64,000 nt of DNA. Source: Parapontixanthobacter sp963736595 (lineage in GTDB: Bacteria; Pseudomonadota; Alphaproteobacteria; Sphingomonadales; Sphingomonadaceae). Both the position numbers and the translations under genes were made by a program. The DNA lies in the NCBI GenBank assembly GCA_963736595.1, contig CAVTPG010000010.1, positions 131,320 to 195,319 of the forward strand. The letters are read 5' to 3'. Position 1 is the first letter of the stretch. Each line of letters opens with the position of its first letter. Below, piece after piece: positions 42,943 through 53,485 of this stretch. The notes under the pieces were generated by a model that worked only from the letters and a program-made list of their open reading frames with translations, was not told the origin of the DNA and made no database searches.

Positions 42943-45411
42943 CTAAAGATCGACCTCGTCCGGTAGCTCGTCGATCCGCATGGCGGCTGAAGCCATGCTC
43001 TCCGCCTCGATCAGTAGATCATCATCGACTGTGCCTTCCGGTGTCCTTTCGCGGCCCACCATCACCAGCGTCGTTACCGCCAACGGGCTGACTCTGTCCA
43101 GTTCGACATGGACGAGCTGCTCTTCTGCACGCTCCAGCAAACGCGCCAAGCGCCCAATGTCCGTCATGCTGGTGCGCGCGTCGGCCCACGCTGCTTCCAG
43201 CAACACATGATCCGGTTCGTATTTGCGCAGCACGTCATAGATGAGGTCGGTCGAAAACGTGACTTGTTTGCCCGTCTTGCGCCGCCCCGGCTGCTGACGC
43301 TCGACCAATCCACCGATCACCGCCACTTCGCGAAAGGCTCGCCGCAAAAGATGCGAGTTCTGCACCCATTCGATGAACTCGTCCTGCAGAATATCTGGCG
43401 ATAAGAGCGGCGCGGGATCGATAATTGGCTTCATACCCCAAATGCCGAGCGAGTAATCATTGGCCACGAACCCGCCCGGCCCCAGCCCCAGATCCTCCAT
43501 CCGGCGCGTAATTAGCATCCCAAGAGACTGGTTGGCGTTCCAACCCTCAAACGTATAATAAACCGAATAATGTCGTTTCTGATGCGGGAAACTCTCGACT
43601 AGCAACTGGCCAGGCCCCGGCATCTGACTACGCCAATCCTGCACTTCCAGCCACTCGCGCACATCATCGGGAAAACGGCTCCAGCCTGCGCGATCGACCA
43701 GCAGTCCGCGAACCCGTTCGGCCAGATGCGTCGTCAGCGGCATTCGCGCGCCGCCATAGGACGGGATCATCGCCGCCTTAGTTGACGCACGCACGACCAC
43801 ATCCATGTCCTTCAACTGTTCGACTTCGAGGCTCATCCCGGCAAAGCTAAACGTATCGCCGGGCGACAAGGCTGCCGCAAACCGCTCTTCCACTTTGCCC
43901 AGAGACCGCCCGTTTTTAAAGCGAACCTGCAGCATCTCGCTGTCGATGATGATGCCGGCGTTCAAACGATGCTTTGCCGCTTGTTCGGGATGCGACAAGC
44001 GCCAACGGGCCACGCCGTCCTTGCCAACTTCACGCACGATCCGGCGAAATCGATCATAGGCTTTCAGCGCGTATCCGCCATTGGAAACAAAGCTCAGCAC
44101 ACGGTCCCAGATGGTTTGATCAACCCAAGCGTAAGCCAATGTCGAGCGGATTTCGTCGAGCAATTCCTGCTCCACAAACGGCGCAGCACAAGCGCATCCC
44201 ATGACGTGTTGCGCCAGCACATCAAGGCCGCCCTGACGGAAATCCTCTCCGTCACGCTGTCCTGCATGGACGGCATCCTGCGCCGCCATTGCTTCCAGAA
44301 ATTCAAATCGATTACCCGGCACAATCAGTGCATGGCTTGGCTGATCGAGCCGGTGATTGGCGCGTCCGATCCGCTGCAACAGGCGCGATGATCCCTTTGG
44401 TGCGCCCATTTGAATGACCAGATCGATATCGCCCCAGTCAACGCCAAGGTCGAGGCTAGCCGTCGCCACCAAAGCACGCAGTTCACCCCGTGCCATCGCG
44501 CCTTCGACTTTGCGCCGCGCCTCTTTCGACAACGATCCGTGATGCACTCCAATGGGCAGATTATCGTCGTTTTTTTCCCAAAGGTTCTGGAAGATATATT
44601 CAGCCAGAAATCGCGTATTGGTAAAGATCAGCGTCGTTTTATTGGCTTTGATCCGCTCATAAATCTGCGGGATCGCCCAGGTCGCGGCATGGCCGCCCCA
44701 CGGCACGCGCTCTTCCTCGGGCAACAATATCTCGACCGACGGATCGGCGCCTTCTTCGCCTTCCACCATGGCAACTTCGTCGATCTCACCCCACGGGCTG
44801 AGCCATGAGCGGAAGCCGTCTGCATTGGCGACCGTGGCGGACAACGCCGCGCGTTGTGCATCCGGGGCAATATTTTGCAACCTTGCCAACGACAGGGCCA
44901 GCAAGTCGCCCCGCTTACCCGTCGCAAAGGCATGAATCTCGTCGATAATGACCCGCTTCAAACCTGCAAAAATGGTGAAACTGTCGGGATAGGACAGCAT
45001 CAGCGACAGCGACTCTGGTGTCGTCATCAACACATGAGGTGGACGCGTGCGTTGCCGTTTCTTACGATCGGACGGCGTATCGCCGCTGCGCGTCTCGACC
45101 CGGATCGGCAAGCCCATATCCTCGACCGGCACGACCAGATTGCGCTGCACATCATGCGCCAACGCTTTTAGCGGGGAGATATATAATGTGTGCAGCCCTT
45201 CGGGTGGCTTACTATCGCCCAACCGTGTTGGCGTGAACGCCGCCAGCGTCGGCAGGAACCCAGCCAGCGTTTTACCGGCACCGGTATCGGCGACAAGCAG
45301 GGTGTGTTTGCCGGCGTCGGACGCTTCCAACATCTCTGACTGATGGCGCCGTACACGCCACCCGCGACCCTTGAACCAGTCGGTTATTTCAGGAGGAACA
45401 TTGTCAGCCAC
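42943..45411 (-). CDS. Ligase-associated DEXH-box helicase (Lhr-like)
   Basis: 822 residues, GTG start. Helicase motifs: Walker A ADTGAGKTLAGF, TMTPESLSLM-like region, DEIH box IIDEIHAF, ALSATVAN, and motif VI RIGRANHRLDQPSH. The C-terminal region has the Lhr winged-helix/beta-barrel features. This subtype normally travels with an ATP-dependent DNA ligase, an MBL-fold exonuclease and a phosphoesterase; none is adjacent here. Role presumably DNA repair. Confidence 0.9.
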   Translation of the reverse strand: MADNVPPEITDWFKGRGWRVRRHQSEMLEASDAGKHTLLVADTGAGKTLAGFLPTLAAFTPTRLGDSKPPEGLHTLYISPLKALAHDVQRNLVVPVEDMGLPIRVETRSGDTPSDRKKRQRTRPPHVLMTTPESLSLMLSYPDSFTIFAGLKRVIIDEIHAFATGKRGDLLALSLARLQNIAPDAQRAALSATVANADGFRSWLSPWGEIDEVAMVEGEEGADPSVEILLPEEERVPWGGHAATWAIPQIYERIKANKTTLIFTNTRFLAEYIFQNLWEKNDDNLPIGVHHGSLSKEARRKVEGAMARGELRALVATASLDLGVDWGDIDLVIQMGAPKGSSRLLQRIGRANHRLDQPSHALIVPGNRFEFLEAMAAQDAVHAGQRDGEDFRQGGLDVLAQHVMGCACAAPFVEQELLDEIRSTLAYAWVDQTIWDRVLSFVSNGGYALKAYDRFRRIVREVGKDGVARWRLSHPEQAAKHRLNAGIIIDSEMLQVRFKNGRSLGKVEERFAAALSPGDTFSFAGMSLEVEQLKDMDVVVRASTKAAMIPSYGGARMPLTTHLAERVRGLLVDRAGWSRFPDDVREWLEVQDWRSQMPGPGQLLVESFPHQKRHYSVYYTFEGWNANQSLGMLITRRMEDLGLGPGGFVANDYSLGIWGMKPIIDPAPLLSPDILQDEFIEWVQNSHLLRRAFREVAVIGGLVERQQPGRRKTGKQVTFSTDLIYDVLRKYEPDHVLLEAAWADARTSMTDIGRLARLLERAEEQLVHVELDRVSPLAVTTLVMVGRERTPEGTVDDDLLIEAESMASAAMRIDELPDEVDL

Positions 45412-45517
45412 GCTTGTTCAGCGCATAGGGCCGCGCGTCGTTCCTTGCGCGATCCGCCACGCGGTCAGACACGCCGTTAGTCAGGCCGTCACCCGTGCCC
45501 TTTAGGCGTCTGCCAAG

Positions 45518-46389
45518 CTACTGGCTCGTATCGCTGCCCTCTTCCACTTCCGCAGCATCCTGCGCTGCCATTTCCATCTGCATTTTTAGATCGGCTTCGC
45601 TCAAGGAAACCAGCGTCGCGAGGCGGCTACGCTGGGCTGCCGATAGCTCGTTATAACCACGTTCAGCGGGCAGTTCCGCCATGGCGGCCTCCATGCTCTC
45701 AGCCATATCACCCACGCTGCCCATGACCGCAGGCATGGTTTGCATCATCGCAGACATGATCTGCGGATCGGCAAAGATGGCCATGCTCTCAGTGGCATAT
45801 TTTGCACCCGTGCCGGTCGCGAAGAACGCCTGAACATCGGCCAGTTCCGCTTCATCGAAGCGCACGGCATAGGCTTTCGACAATCCTTCACGCATGGGCG
45901 GCTCCATCTGCGTGAACATTCCCTGCATCCATTCCATCATTACCGTCTGGATAACGTCGCCACGCTGTTCGGCGGCGGGGTCAAGCAAGGCAACAATTTC
46001 GCTGGCTTCCTCATCACTCAGTTCGGGCATGGCATCATCGTCCAGCCCGACTTTTCGCGCTATCAGCCCATCTGCGCCCAACGGCCCGGTCAGCATTCCG
46101 AACAGCGGACCCATGACGCCATCCATCATCTCGCCCATCATTTCGCCGTAAAAGCCTTCGGGCATCACCTGATTGACGACTTGCGATGCGATCGGCAGCC
46201 GCGCCTCCTGTTCCGGCGTCAGTGGATCAGCCTGAAACATCTGCCCAAGCATTTGCATCATCTGCGCTTCTTGCTCGTCCGACATGGCGGCATCTGCCTG
46301 CGCCGAATCGGCCTGCGCCAGCGCTGGTGATGCGATTGGCGCAGTGCGAGAAGGCTGGCGCCGGTCAATATGGCGAGAAGTTTTTTCAT
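45518..46389 (-). pseudogene. Secreted DUF2059-like protein with a 1-nt frameshift in the signal peptide
   Basis: The body (ending at 45518) is a Met/Glu/Asp-rich helical protein with a DUF2059-like C-terminal part (MREGLSKAYAVRFDEAELAD, VQAFFATGTGAKYATESM). The natural start is the ATG at 46389 with MKKLLAILTGASLLAL, but the next codons run out of frame; the expected end of the signal peptide, APIASPALAQADS, is in the next frame. Adding one G near 46338-46345 (CTGCGCC to CTGGCGCC) restores an ideal signal peptide with cleavage after ALAQ-type site. As written, translation from the signal start is broken. Sequencing error or recent mutation cannot be told apart from here. About 290 residues when repaired. 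Confidence 0.82.
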
Positions 46390-46472
46390 GTTGACGATCC
46401 TTGTAAGTTCTTATGTGTGCTGGCTTAATAGTGAGACCAAGCTGCGGCAAGCCAGCCCGCGTATTCGCTGCC

Positions 46473-47876
46473 TCAATGTCCCGCTTGTTCGCCGCGCTCC
46501 AGACCCGATTGCGCCAGCTGATGATCAATCTGCGCCATCAGGCGGTCCAGCCCTTCTTGGCTATCGCTTTCCGCCCGCGCGACCAGCACATCCTGCGTAT
46601 TGGAAGCACGCAAAAGCCACCAGCCATCGGCATTGGTCACGCGCACGCCATCGGTGTCATTTACGTCGTCCGGACTGTCGGCAAGCCGCGCTTTGACCTC
46701 ATCGATGGCAGCGAATTTGCGGCTTTCATCGACTTGAAAGCGCATTTCGGGCGTGTTCAGCATTTGTGGCATCGCGCTGCGTAATTCAGTGACGGATTTG
46801 CCTAACCGCGCGCTGGCTGCCAGCAATCGAAGGCCTGCATACAGCGCATCGTCATAGCCGTAATAGGTGTCGGCGAAGAACACGTGGCCGCTCATTTCAC
46901 CTGCCAATGGCGAGCCGGTTTCCTTCATCTTCGACTTGATCAGCGAATGCCCGGTGTTCCACATTAACGGCTTGCCGCCATGCGCCGCGACTTGATCGAA
47001 CAGTGCGCGCGAGGCCTTTACGTCAGCGATGATCGTTGCGCCCTTTTCCCGCGATAGAAGGTCTTCGGCGTAGATCATCAGCAGCTGATCGCCCCAGATG
47101 ACCCGGCCTTGCCCGTCGATCGCGCCAATCCGGTCGCCATCCCCGTCAAATGCTACCCCGAAATCCAGACCCTTCTCCGCCACCAGCGCCTTCAAATCTT
47201 CAAGGTTTTCCTCGACCGTCGGATCAGGGTGGTGGTTGGGGAAATTGCCATCAACCTCTGTATAAAGCAGGTGGTGCTCGCCTGGTAATTGCGCGGTCAG
47301 CTTTTCCAGCACTTCGCCAGCGGACCCGTTGCCTGCGTCCCAGCCGACTTTCAACGTCGACAAATGGCCTGTATCGATCCCGTCCAGCGCGGTCAGCATC
47401 TTGGCGAGATAGGCGTCCACAACATCGCGGTTCGTTACTGCTCCCACGCCGTCGCTCCATTCACCAGCGGCCGAGCGACGGCCCAGTTCGGTGATGTCCT
47501 TCCCGAAAAACGGGCGTCCCTGAAACACCATTTTGAAGCCATTGTAATTGGCTGGATTGTGGCTGCCGGTAATCATGATGCCGCCATGCACATCATCAGC
47601 GGACGCTTCGGCGTAATACAGCATCGGGGTTGGACCCATGCCGACGCGCACAACATCGCAGCCGCTCGCGGTCAAGCCTTCGACCAGCGCATGATCGAGG
47701 ATGGGTGAGGACACGCGCCCGTCATATCCCACCGCGACGGTATCGCCGCCCGCCTCGCGCAGCATCGATCCGAATGTCCGCCCGATCGCGCGCGCATCTT
47801 CTGCTCCCAAAGTCTCGCCGATGATGCCGCGAATGTCGTATTCGCGCAGGACGGTGGAGTGGAATTCGTGGCTCAT
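46473..47876 (-). CDS. Phosphomannomutase/phosphoglucomutase
   Basis: 467 residues. The phosphoserine loop ITGSHNPANYNG, metal site FDGDGDRIGAIDG, sugar-binding GEMSGHVFFADTYYG and C-terminal phosphate-binding RVTNADGWWLLRASNTQ are all present. Interconverts hexose 1- and 6-phosphates for exopolysaccharide, LPS and glycogen precursors (algC/manB/pgm group; the sequence does not separate mannose from glucose specificity). 104 bases of DNA separate it from the DUF2059-like gene. Confidence 0.94.
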   Translation of the reverse strand: MSHEFHSTVLREYDIRGIIGETLGAEDARAIGRTFGSMLREAGGDTVAVGYDGRVSSPILDHALVEGLTASGCDVVRVGMGPTPMLYYAEASADDVHGGIMITGSHNPANYNGFKMVFQGRPFFGKDITELGRRSAAGEWSDGVGAVTNRDVVDAYLAKMLTALDGIDTGHLSTLKVGWDAGNGSAGEVLEKLTAQLPGEHHLLYTEVDGNFPNHHPDPTVEENLEDLKALVAEKGLDFGVAFDGDGDRIGAIDGQGRVIWGDQLLMIYAEDLLSREKGATIIADVKASRALFDQVAAHGGKPLMWNTGHSLIKSKMKETGSPLAGEMSGHVFFADTYYGYDDALYAGLRLLAASARLGKSVTELRSAMPQMLNTPEMRFQVDESRKFAAIDEVKARLADSPDDVNDTDGVRVTNADGWWLLRASNTQDVLVARAESDSQEGLDRLMAQIDHQLAQSGLERGEQAGH

Positions 47877-47958
47877 TGCAGTTTCCCGGATTGAAATTCA
47901 GTTTGTACTTTAAAGACGTTGTGGCGGCGCAATAGTGCCAAAATATTGCCAATCTATG

Positions 47959-48273
47959 TCAGGCGTCCGGCTTGTCCTCTTTGATGGCCGGTCGTCCGAT
48001 CAGCAGGTCGCGGGCCGCATTGGCGCGCGCTGCCGCAATCGGATCGCCGCCCTTGTCCGGGTGAACCCGGCTGACCAGTGCGCGGTGCGCTTTTGCTATC
48101 TCCGCATGGCTGGCGTCGGCTCCCACGCCCAAAATACGGCGCGCTTGCTTTACAGTTTCGACCCGCGCGCTGGGCGGTTTGCGCTTCGTACTGGCCATAT
48201 CCCACGGCCAGGTGCCAAACGCCAATCGCCACAGGATGATCGCCGCGCCGAGGAAGAGTGCGATTTTCAGCAT
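47959..48273 (-). CDS. Membrane-anchored J-domain protein
   Basis: 104 residues. One N-terminal membrane helix (LKIALFLGAAIILWRLAFG) and a C-terminal J-domain (about 45-104) with the HPD motif in SRVHPDKGGDP. Similar to mitochondrial Pam18/Tim14-like and DnaJ-like anchored proteins of alphaproteobacteria. Stimulates DnaK at the membrane (inference). The start at 48273 is chosen over the in-frame 48342, which lies in the mipZ coding region. Sits 4 bases after mipZ. Confidence 0.85.
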   Translation of the reverse strand: MLKIALFLGAAIILWRLAFGTWPWDMASTKRKPPSARVETVKQARRILGVGADASHAEIAKAHRALVSRVHPDKGGDPIAAARANAARDLLIGRPAIKEDKPDA

Positions 48274-48277
48274 GCGC

Positions 48278-49123
48278 TTACGCCGCTTCGCTATGCGGAG
48301 TGCCGACTGGCCGCAAATCGCTGTTGGCCGGAGCCGCACCATCGACCCCCGGCAAGTTCAGGCTGGCCACCAACCCGCGCAATTCCTGCCGCGCGACCAG
48401 ATGGCTGGTGCCAAGCTCGCCCAATTGCCCCTTGTCGAGCAGCGTCAGACCAGAGGGAAACAATTCGCGATAAATGACGCGTTCCGACAAGCCCTTGGCC
48501 ACACGAAAGCCAACCCGCTTCGACAATTCGGTCAAAGCCTTCTCGATACGCACCATATTGCGCGCTTCGGTATGGCCGGTGCGATTGCGCACGACGACCC
48601 AGTCCATCTCGCGCCGCTGTTCCTTTACGGTCGCGCGACTGCGCTTCATCCGCGCTTCCCAGATCAGCTCGGCATAAAAGCTCAGTTTCTTAACCTTGAA
48701 ACTCTCTCCCTCGACTTGCCCGATCAGGTCGAAATCCACAAAGCTGTCATTCATCGGCGTGACCAGCGTATCGGCCTCGGCGGCGACATGGCGCGCCAGT
48801 GGATCGTCGCGGCCCGGCGTGTCGAACAGGACAAAATCCGCGCCCTCGCTCAAAGCTGCCACTTGTGTTTCCAGCTCTTCCGGCGATCCGCCGTCGATGA
48901 CTTCGCAGCGAGCTGTGGGAAGCGTGATGCCGCGCTTGTCCATCGTATCGCTGCGGTTCTCGAAATAGCGGTGCATGGTGCGTTGCCGCGCATCCAGATC
49001 GAATGCTGCAACAGTAAACCCGCGCGTTGCCAAAGCCACCGCAACGTGGACCGCTGTCGTCGATTTGCCCGTGCCCCCTTTTTCATTGGCAAAAGTGATG
49101 CGATAGGGGCGCGAATTGGACAA
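48278..49123 (-). CDS. mipZ: Division-plane positioning ATPase MipZ
   Basis: 281 residues, TTG start with AGGA about 10 bases upstream. ParA/MinD-type P-loop KGGTGKST (residues 15-22), DLDARQRTM, FVLFDTPGRDDPLARHV, and the C-terminal NFRVAKGLSERVIYRELFPSG-like region (GLSERVIYRELFPSGLTLLD). Forms a gradient from ParB at the pole and inhibits FtsZ. The frame is open back to 49183, but the family N terminus (SRPYRITFANEKGG) starts at the TTG, and 49183 would overlap the divergent panC promoter region. Confidence 0.92.
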   Translation of the reverse strand: MSNSRPYRITFANEKGGTGKSTTAVHVAVALATRGFTVAAFDLDARQRTMHRYFENRSDTMDKRGITLPTARCEVIDGGSPEELETQVAALSEGADFVLFDTPGRDDPLARHVAAEADTLVTPMNDSFVDFDLIGQVEGESFKVKKLSFYAELIWEARMKRSRATVKEQRREMDWVVVRNRTGHTEARNMVRIEKALTELSKRVGFRVAKGLSERVIYRELFPSGLTLLDKGQLGELGTSHLVARQELRGLVASLNLPGVDGAAPANSDLRPVGTPHSEAA

Positions 49124-49208
49124 TGTGGCAGTTCCTGAAATAAGCAGCGCGTCGATCGGCTGCAGGGAAGTTCGATCTGCCACCGTCTTTACCCAAGGGG
49201 AGAAGCCC

Positions 49209-50075
49209 GTGCAAACCGTCAGTCAGCTTGTCATGTTGAGAAAGGCCGTGGCCGCCTTGCGGGAAAGCGGTGGCCGCATTGCGCTGGTCCCGACGATGGG
49301 CGCGTTGCATGAGGGGCATTTGACGCTGATGCGCGAGGCGAGCCAGGCCGCCGATCACGTTATTGCTTCGATTTTCGTCAATCCCACACAATTTGGCGAA
49401 GGCGAAGATCTGGACGCTTATCCTCGGCAGATGGCGCAGGATTCCGAGCTATTGGCGAATGAAGGCGTGGCCTTGCTGTGGGCGCCGCCGGTCGAAGAGG
49501 TCTATCCGACAGGCTTTGCGACCAGCATTTCGGTCGGACAGTTTAGCGAAAGTCTATGCGGCGCAAATCGTCCCGGCCATTTCGACGGGGTTGCAACGGT
49601 GGTGTGCAAATTGTTCAATCAGGTCCGCCCCGACATGGCGTTTTTTGGCGAGAAAGACTGGCAACAACTGGCGGTTATCCGGCGAATGGCGCGCGATCTC
49701 GATCTTATATTGCCACAGGCAGACGCCATCCACGGCGTCGAGACGATACGAGAGGCGGATGGCCTCGCCATGAGTTCGCGCAATGCGTATTTGTCGGAGT
49801 GCGACCGTGCCAATGCCGCGTCACTGCCCGCCGCCATGCGCGCCACAATCGACGAGATCGCACAAGGTGCTGCGGTCCAAACGGCCTTGCAAGGCTTACG
49901 CAATGAGCTGCTGGAGAGCGGGTTTGCTAGCGTGGATTATGCCGATTGGCGCGACGCGGATTCGCTGGTCGCGCTTTCGGAGCAAGACGAAAATGCCCGC
50001 TTGTTCGTCGCCGCACGCATTGGCGGCACACGCCTGATCGACAATATGCCTGCACATGGCGCAAATCGAAGCTGA
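49209..50075 (+). CDS. panC: Pantothenate synthetase
   Basis: 288 residues. Joins pantoate and beta-alanine for coenzyme A synthesis. The HIGH-like PTMGALHEGHLTLM, SIFVNPTQFGEGEDLDAYPR, FFGEKDWQQLAVIRRMARDL (split here by residues 153-172) and the KMSKS-like GLAMSSRNAYLS are present. Start is the GTG at 49209 behind AAGGGGAG with 7-base spacing; the in-frame ATG at 49116 lies within the divergent mipZ start region. Divergent to mipZ (85 bases between starts). Confidence 0.95.
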   Translation: MQTVSQLVMLRKAVAALRESGGRIALVPTMGALHEGHLTLMREASQAADHVIASIFVNPTQFGEGEDLDAYPRQMAQDSELLANEGVALLWAPPVEEVYPTGFATSISVGQFSESLCGANRPGHFDGVATVVCKLFNQVRPDMAFFGEKDWQQLAVIRRMARDLDLILPQADAIHGVETIREADGLAMSSRNAYLSECDRANAASLPAAMRATIDEIAQGAAVQTALQGLRNELLESGFASVDYADWRDADSLVALSEQDENARLFVAARIGGTRLIDNMPAHGANRS

Positions 50076-50135
50076 CGCCTTGCCCGACTGTTGCTAACGC
50101 TCCATTGCCCGCACTCAATCACACGAAAGTCATCC

Positions 50136-51246
<1,111 letters not shown>

Positions 51247-51247
<1 letters not shown>

Positions 51248-52083
51248 TGGAGCTCGTTACCAGCAGCCGCGCACATGGCGGCACACAGGGCGTCTATACG
51301 CATCACTCCCAAGCGACGGGCACGGAGATGACTTTTTCCGCCTATGTGCCGCCACATGAGGACGGCGTGAAACTGCCGGTGTTGTGGTATCTTTCCGGCC
51401 TTACCTGCACGCATGAGAACGTCACCGAAAAGGGCGAATATCGCGCAGCCTGTGCCGAACATGGGATTATCTTTGTTGCGCCCGATACCTCACCACGCGG
51501 AGAGGATGTGCCGGATGCCAAGGATGAATATGACTTTGGCAAAGGTGCAGGGTTCTACCTCGATGCGACGCAGCAACCCTGGGCCAAGCACTACCAAATG
51601 CGCCGCTATGTCGAACAGGAATTGCCTGCTTTGATCGCCTCGTCCTTCCCGGCGGATATGTCACGCCAATCCATTACCGGGCATTCGATGGGCGGGCATG
51701 GTGCGCTGACAATTGGGCTGCGTAATGCAGACCGTTTCCGCTCTGTCAGCGCGTTTGCCCCGATCGTTGCCCCGATGCAGTCACCTTGGGGTGAGAAAGC
51801 GTTTTCACGGTATCTGGGAGATGATCGCCAGACTTGGGCGCAATATGATGCCGTGTCACTGATCGAGAGCGGTGCACGGGTGCCCGCGTTGCTGGTCGAT
51901 CAGGGGACCGCTGACGATTTTCTGGCCGAGCAGCTAAAAACGGGTTTGCTGGCACTGGCCTGCCGGAAAGCGGGGCTGGATGCGGCGATCCGGATGCAGG
52001 ACGGCTATGATCATTCCTATCACTTTATCTCGACATTCATGGCCGAACATATCGCGTGGCACGCCAAATATCTGAAAGCGTAA
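51247..52083 (+). CDS. fghA: S-formylglutathione hydrolase
   Basis: 278 residues. Hydrolyses S-formylglutathione to formate and glutathione, the step after the class III dehydrogenase. Catalytic Ser147 in GHSMGGHG, oxyanion and Cys segment LSGLTCTHENV, and a late His in YDHSYHFI. The ATG at 51247 shares the A of the upstream stop (TGATG); a TTG three bases earlier is less likely. The two genes form a formaldehyde operon. Confidence 0.95.
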
Positions 52084-52134
52084 GGTTAGCCAAAATCCGC
52101 GACTTTCATTGCCGCAGCGGAAACTCTTAGGGAC

Positions 52135-52170
52135 GCAAAAAAGGCCAGCCGGGTGCTCTCCCAGCTGGCC
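52135..52170 (-). terminator. Bidirectional terminator between fghA and the PEP-CTERM gene
   Basis: GGCCAGCCGGG (52143-52153) pairs with CCCAGCTGGCC (52160-52170) with one mismatch. On the minus strand it is followed by six T residues (52137-52142); on the plus strand by ATTATTTTG, so it is strongest for the minus-strand gene. Confidence 0.85.
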
Positions 52171-52200
52171 ATTATTTTGCTCAAAAAGGTATTCGATCAA

Positions 52201-52863
52201 TTAGTAGGCGTAACGCACGCGTACTTCCTGGCTGGATTGGCTGCCACGGCGCATCATGCCGCCGATAAAGCCAAAGCCAAGCAACAGCATCAGCCAGGTC
52301 GCTGGCTCAGGCACAGCCGCTTGAACGGCGATGTTGTCGATTTCGAATGCCTCGCTGGTCGATGTCAGACGCAGCCCTGCAACGTTGAAGCGGTCGGCTC
52401 CGGAGATACCGAAATATACGACCGGATTGCTGCCTGGAAGAACCTGATTACCGAAATTCGCGGCAATGATGTCGCTGCCAGTAAAGCTTGCAAGCACAGT
52501 GCCCATCGAATCGATGAAAGACAGCGTGTTGTAAGTGTCAACCGAACCCCAAAGCAGGGATAGTTGGCTGATCGGCGTAACGATGCCGGACAGATCGACT
52601 TCACCGGGCGAATTGGTGCTTGGACCTACAGAATAGTAGTTCCCCGTGCTGCCAAGTGGCTGCGCGCCATTACCGCTCGAACCAGTCTTGATAATGCCAT
52701 CGGTCACCGGTGGCGTTTCCAAGTCAAAGTCGAATGTTGGCGCTGGTCCTGTGTATGGAGCCCCGCCAGGTTGTACATCGCTAATAACGATAGCAGCGCT
52801 TGCGCCACTACTCATCGCTGCCATAGCAACAGCTGCTACGGTACAAGATAACAATTTCTTCAT
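52201..52863 (-). CDS. PEP-CTERM sorting-domain protein
   Basis: 220 residues. Signal peptide 1-23 (VAMAAMSSGASA), then a beta-rich secreted domain resembling a carbohydrate-binding jelly roll (GEVDLSGIVTPISQLSLLWG, VAGLRLTSTSEAFEIDNIAV). The C-terminal sorting signal is VPEPATWLMLLLGFGFIGG (184-202) followed by MMRRGSQSSQEVRVRYAY, a tail of about 18 residues longer than usual after the basic stop. Normally cut and processed by exosortase; no exosortase gene lies in the window. Confidence 0.85.
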   Translation of the reverse strand: MKKLLSCTVAAVAMAAMSSGASAAIVISDVQPGGAPYTGPAPTFDFDLETPPVTDGIIKTGSSGNGAQPLGSTGNYYSVGPSTNSPGEVDLSGIVTPISQLSLLWGSVDTYNTLSFIDSMGTVLASFTGSDIIAANFGNQVLPGSNPVVYFGISGADRFNVAGLRLTSTSEAFEIDNIAVQAAVPEPATWLMLLLGFGFIGGMMRRGSQSSQEVRVRYAY

Positions 52864-53117
52864 AAATTACTCCCGTTCATAGACAAAGCCATCCATAATT
52901 TATGGAAAAGCTTTGCAAATTTAAGAGCGACCCCCGAACACAACTAACCGATATTTCTGGCAACCATCGTCATTTCGTGGACGTGAAGCGAATCGGTAGC
53001 TTGTTACTAACCACTAATTGCAACGTTAACGCTTGGTTTACCACCCCGTTAACGCCGATTCGGCGCCTTAAGTGAAGTGCCGTGCCATAACAGGACAAAT
53101 TTATGGTGTTTTGGCCC

Positions 53118-53140
53118 AGATTAGGGCCAAGATTAGGGCC
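53118..53140. repeat. 11-base direct repeat at the end of the DksA/TraR-type gene
   Basis: AGATTAGGGCC occurs at 53118-53128 and 53130-53140 with one base between. The second copy reaches into the stop codon of the minus-strand gene, so this resembles a small tandem duplication at a gene end. Confidence 0.6.
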
Positions 53141-53475
53141 TAGCTTTGCCCGCTCGCGCAGCCGATGCAGGTCGCCATACTGGGATCATGCGCCAGACGC
53201 TTTTCCGCGATTTTTTCGCCGCAAGTCAGGCAATAGCCCCACTCGCCTTCATCCAGCCGAACCAGCGCCGCTTCGATTCTTGCAAGCTCGGATGTCCGTC
53301 GGCGATCCGTGGCCAGCGCCATCGCCTGCCCCTGCATCGCATCCATCCGCGACAAGCGGCCAACGCTATCCTGTTGCAATGTGACCGGCTCGCGCCCTTC
53401 CGCACTGATGCGGCCCTGCTCTGCCAGTTCATCGCGCCGAGCCATCAGATGTTTGCGCGCTTCATTTTCGGTCAT
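53140..53475 (-). CDS. DksA/TraR family C4-type zinc finger protein
   Basis: 111 residues. An N-terminal coiled coil (ARKHLMARRDELAEQGRISAE, about 5-60) and a C-terminal zinc finger (YCLTCGEKIAEKRL, ATCIGCAS). DksA-type proteins bind RNA polymerase with ppGpp; short TraR-like forms act alone. The start at 53475 fits the family; the frame is open to 53496. It may be cotranscribed with ung, which ends 10 bases upstream. Confidence 0.88.
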   Translation of the reverse strand: MTENEARKHLMARRDELAEQGRISAEGREPVTLQQDSVGRLSRMDAMQGQAMALATDRRRTSELARIEAALVRLDEGEWGYCLTCGEKIAEKRLAHDPSMATCIGCASGQS

Positions 53476-53485
53476 GACTGGCAGA

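Noticed and set aside
53025..53053. GTTAAC pair as a CtrA binding site
   Set aside because: The TTAA spacing is about 19 rather than 7 bases, so it does not match the CtrA box.
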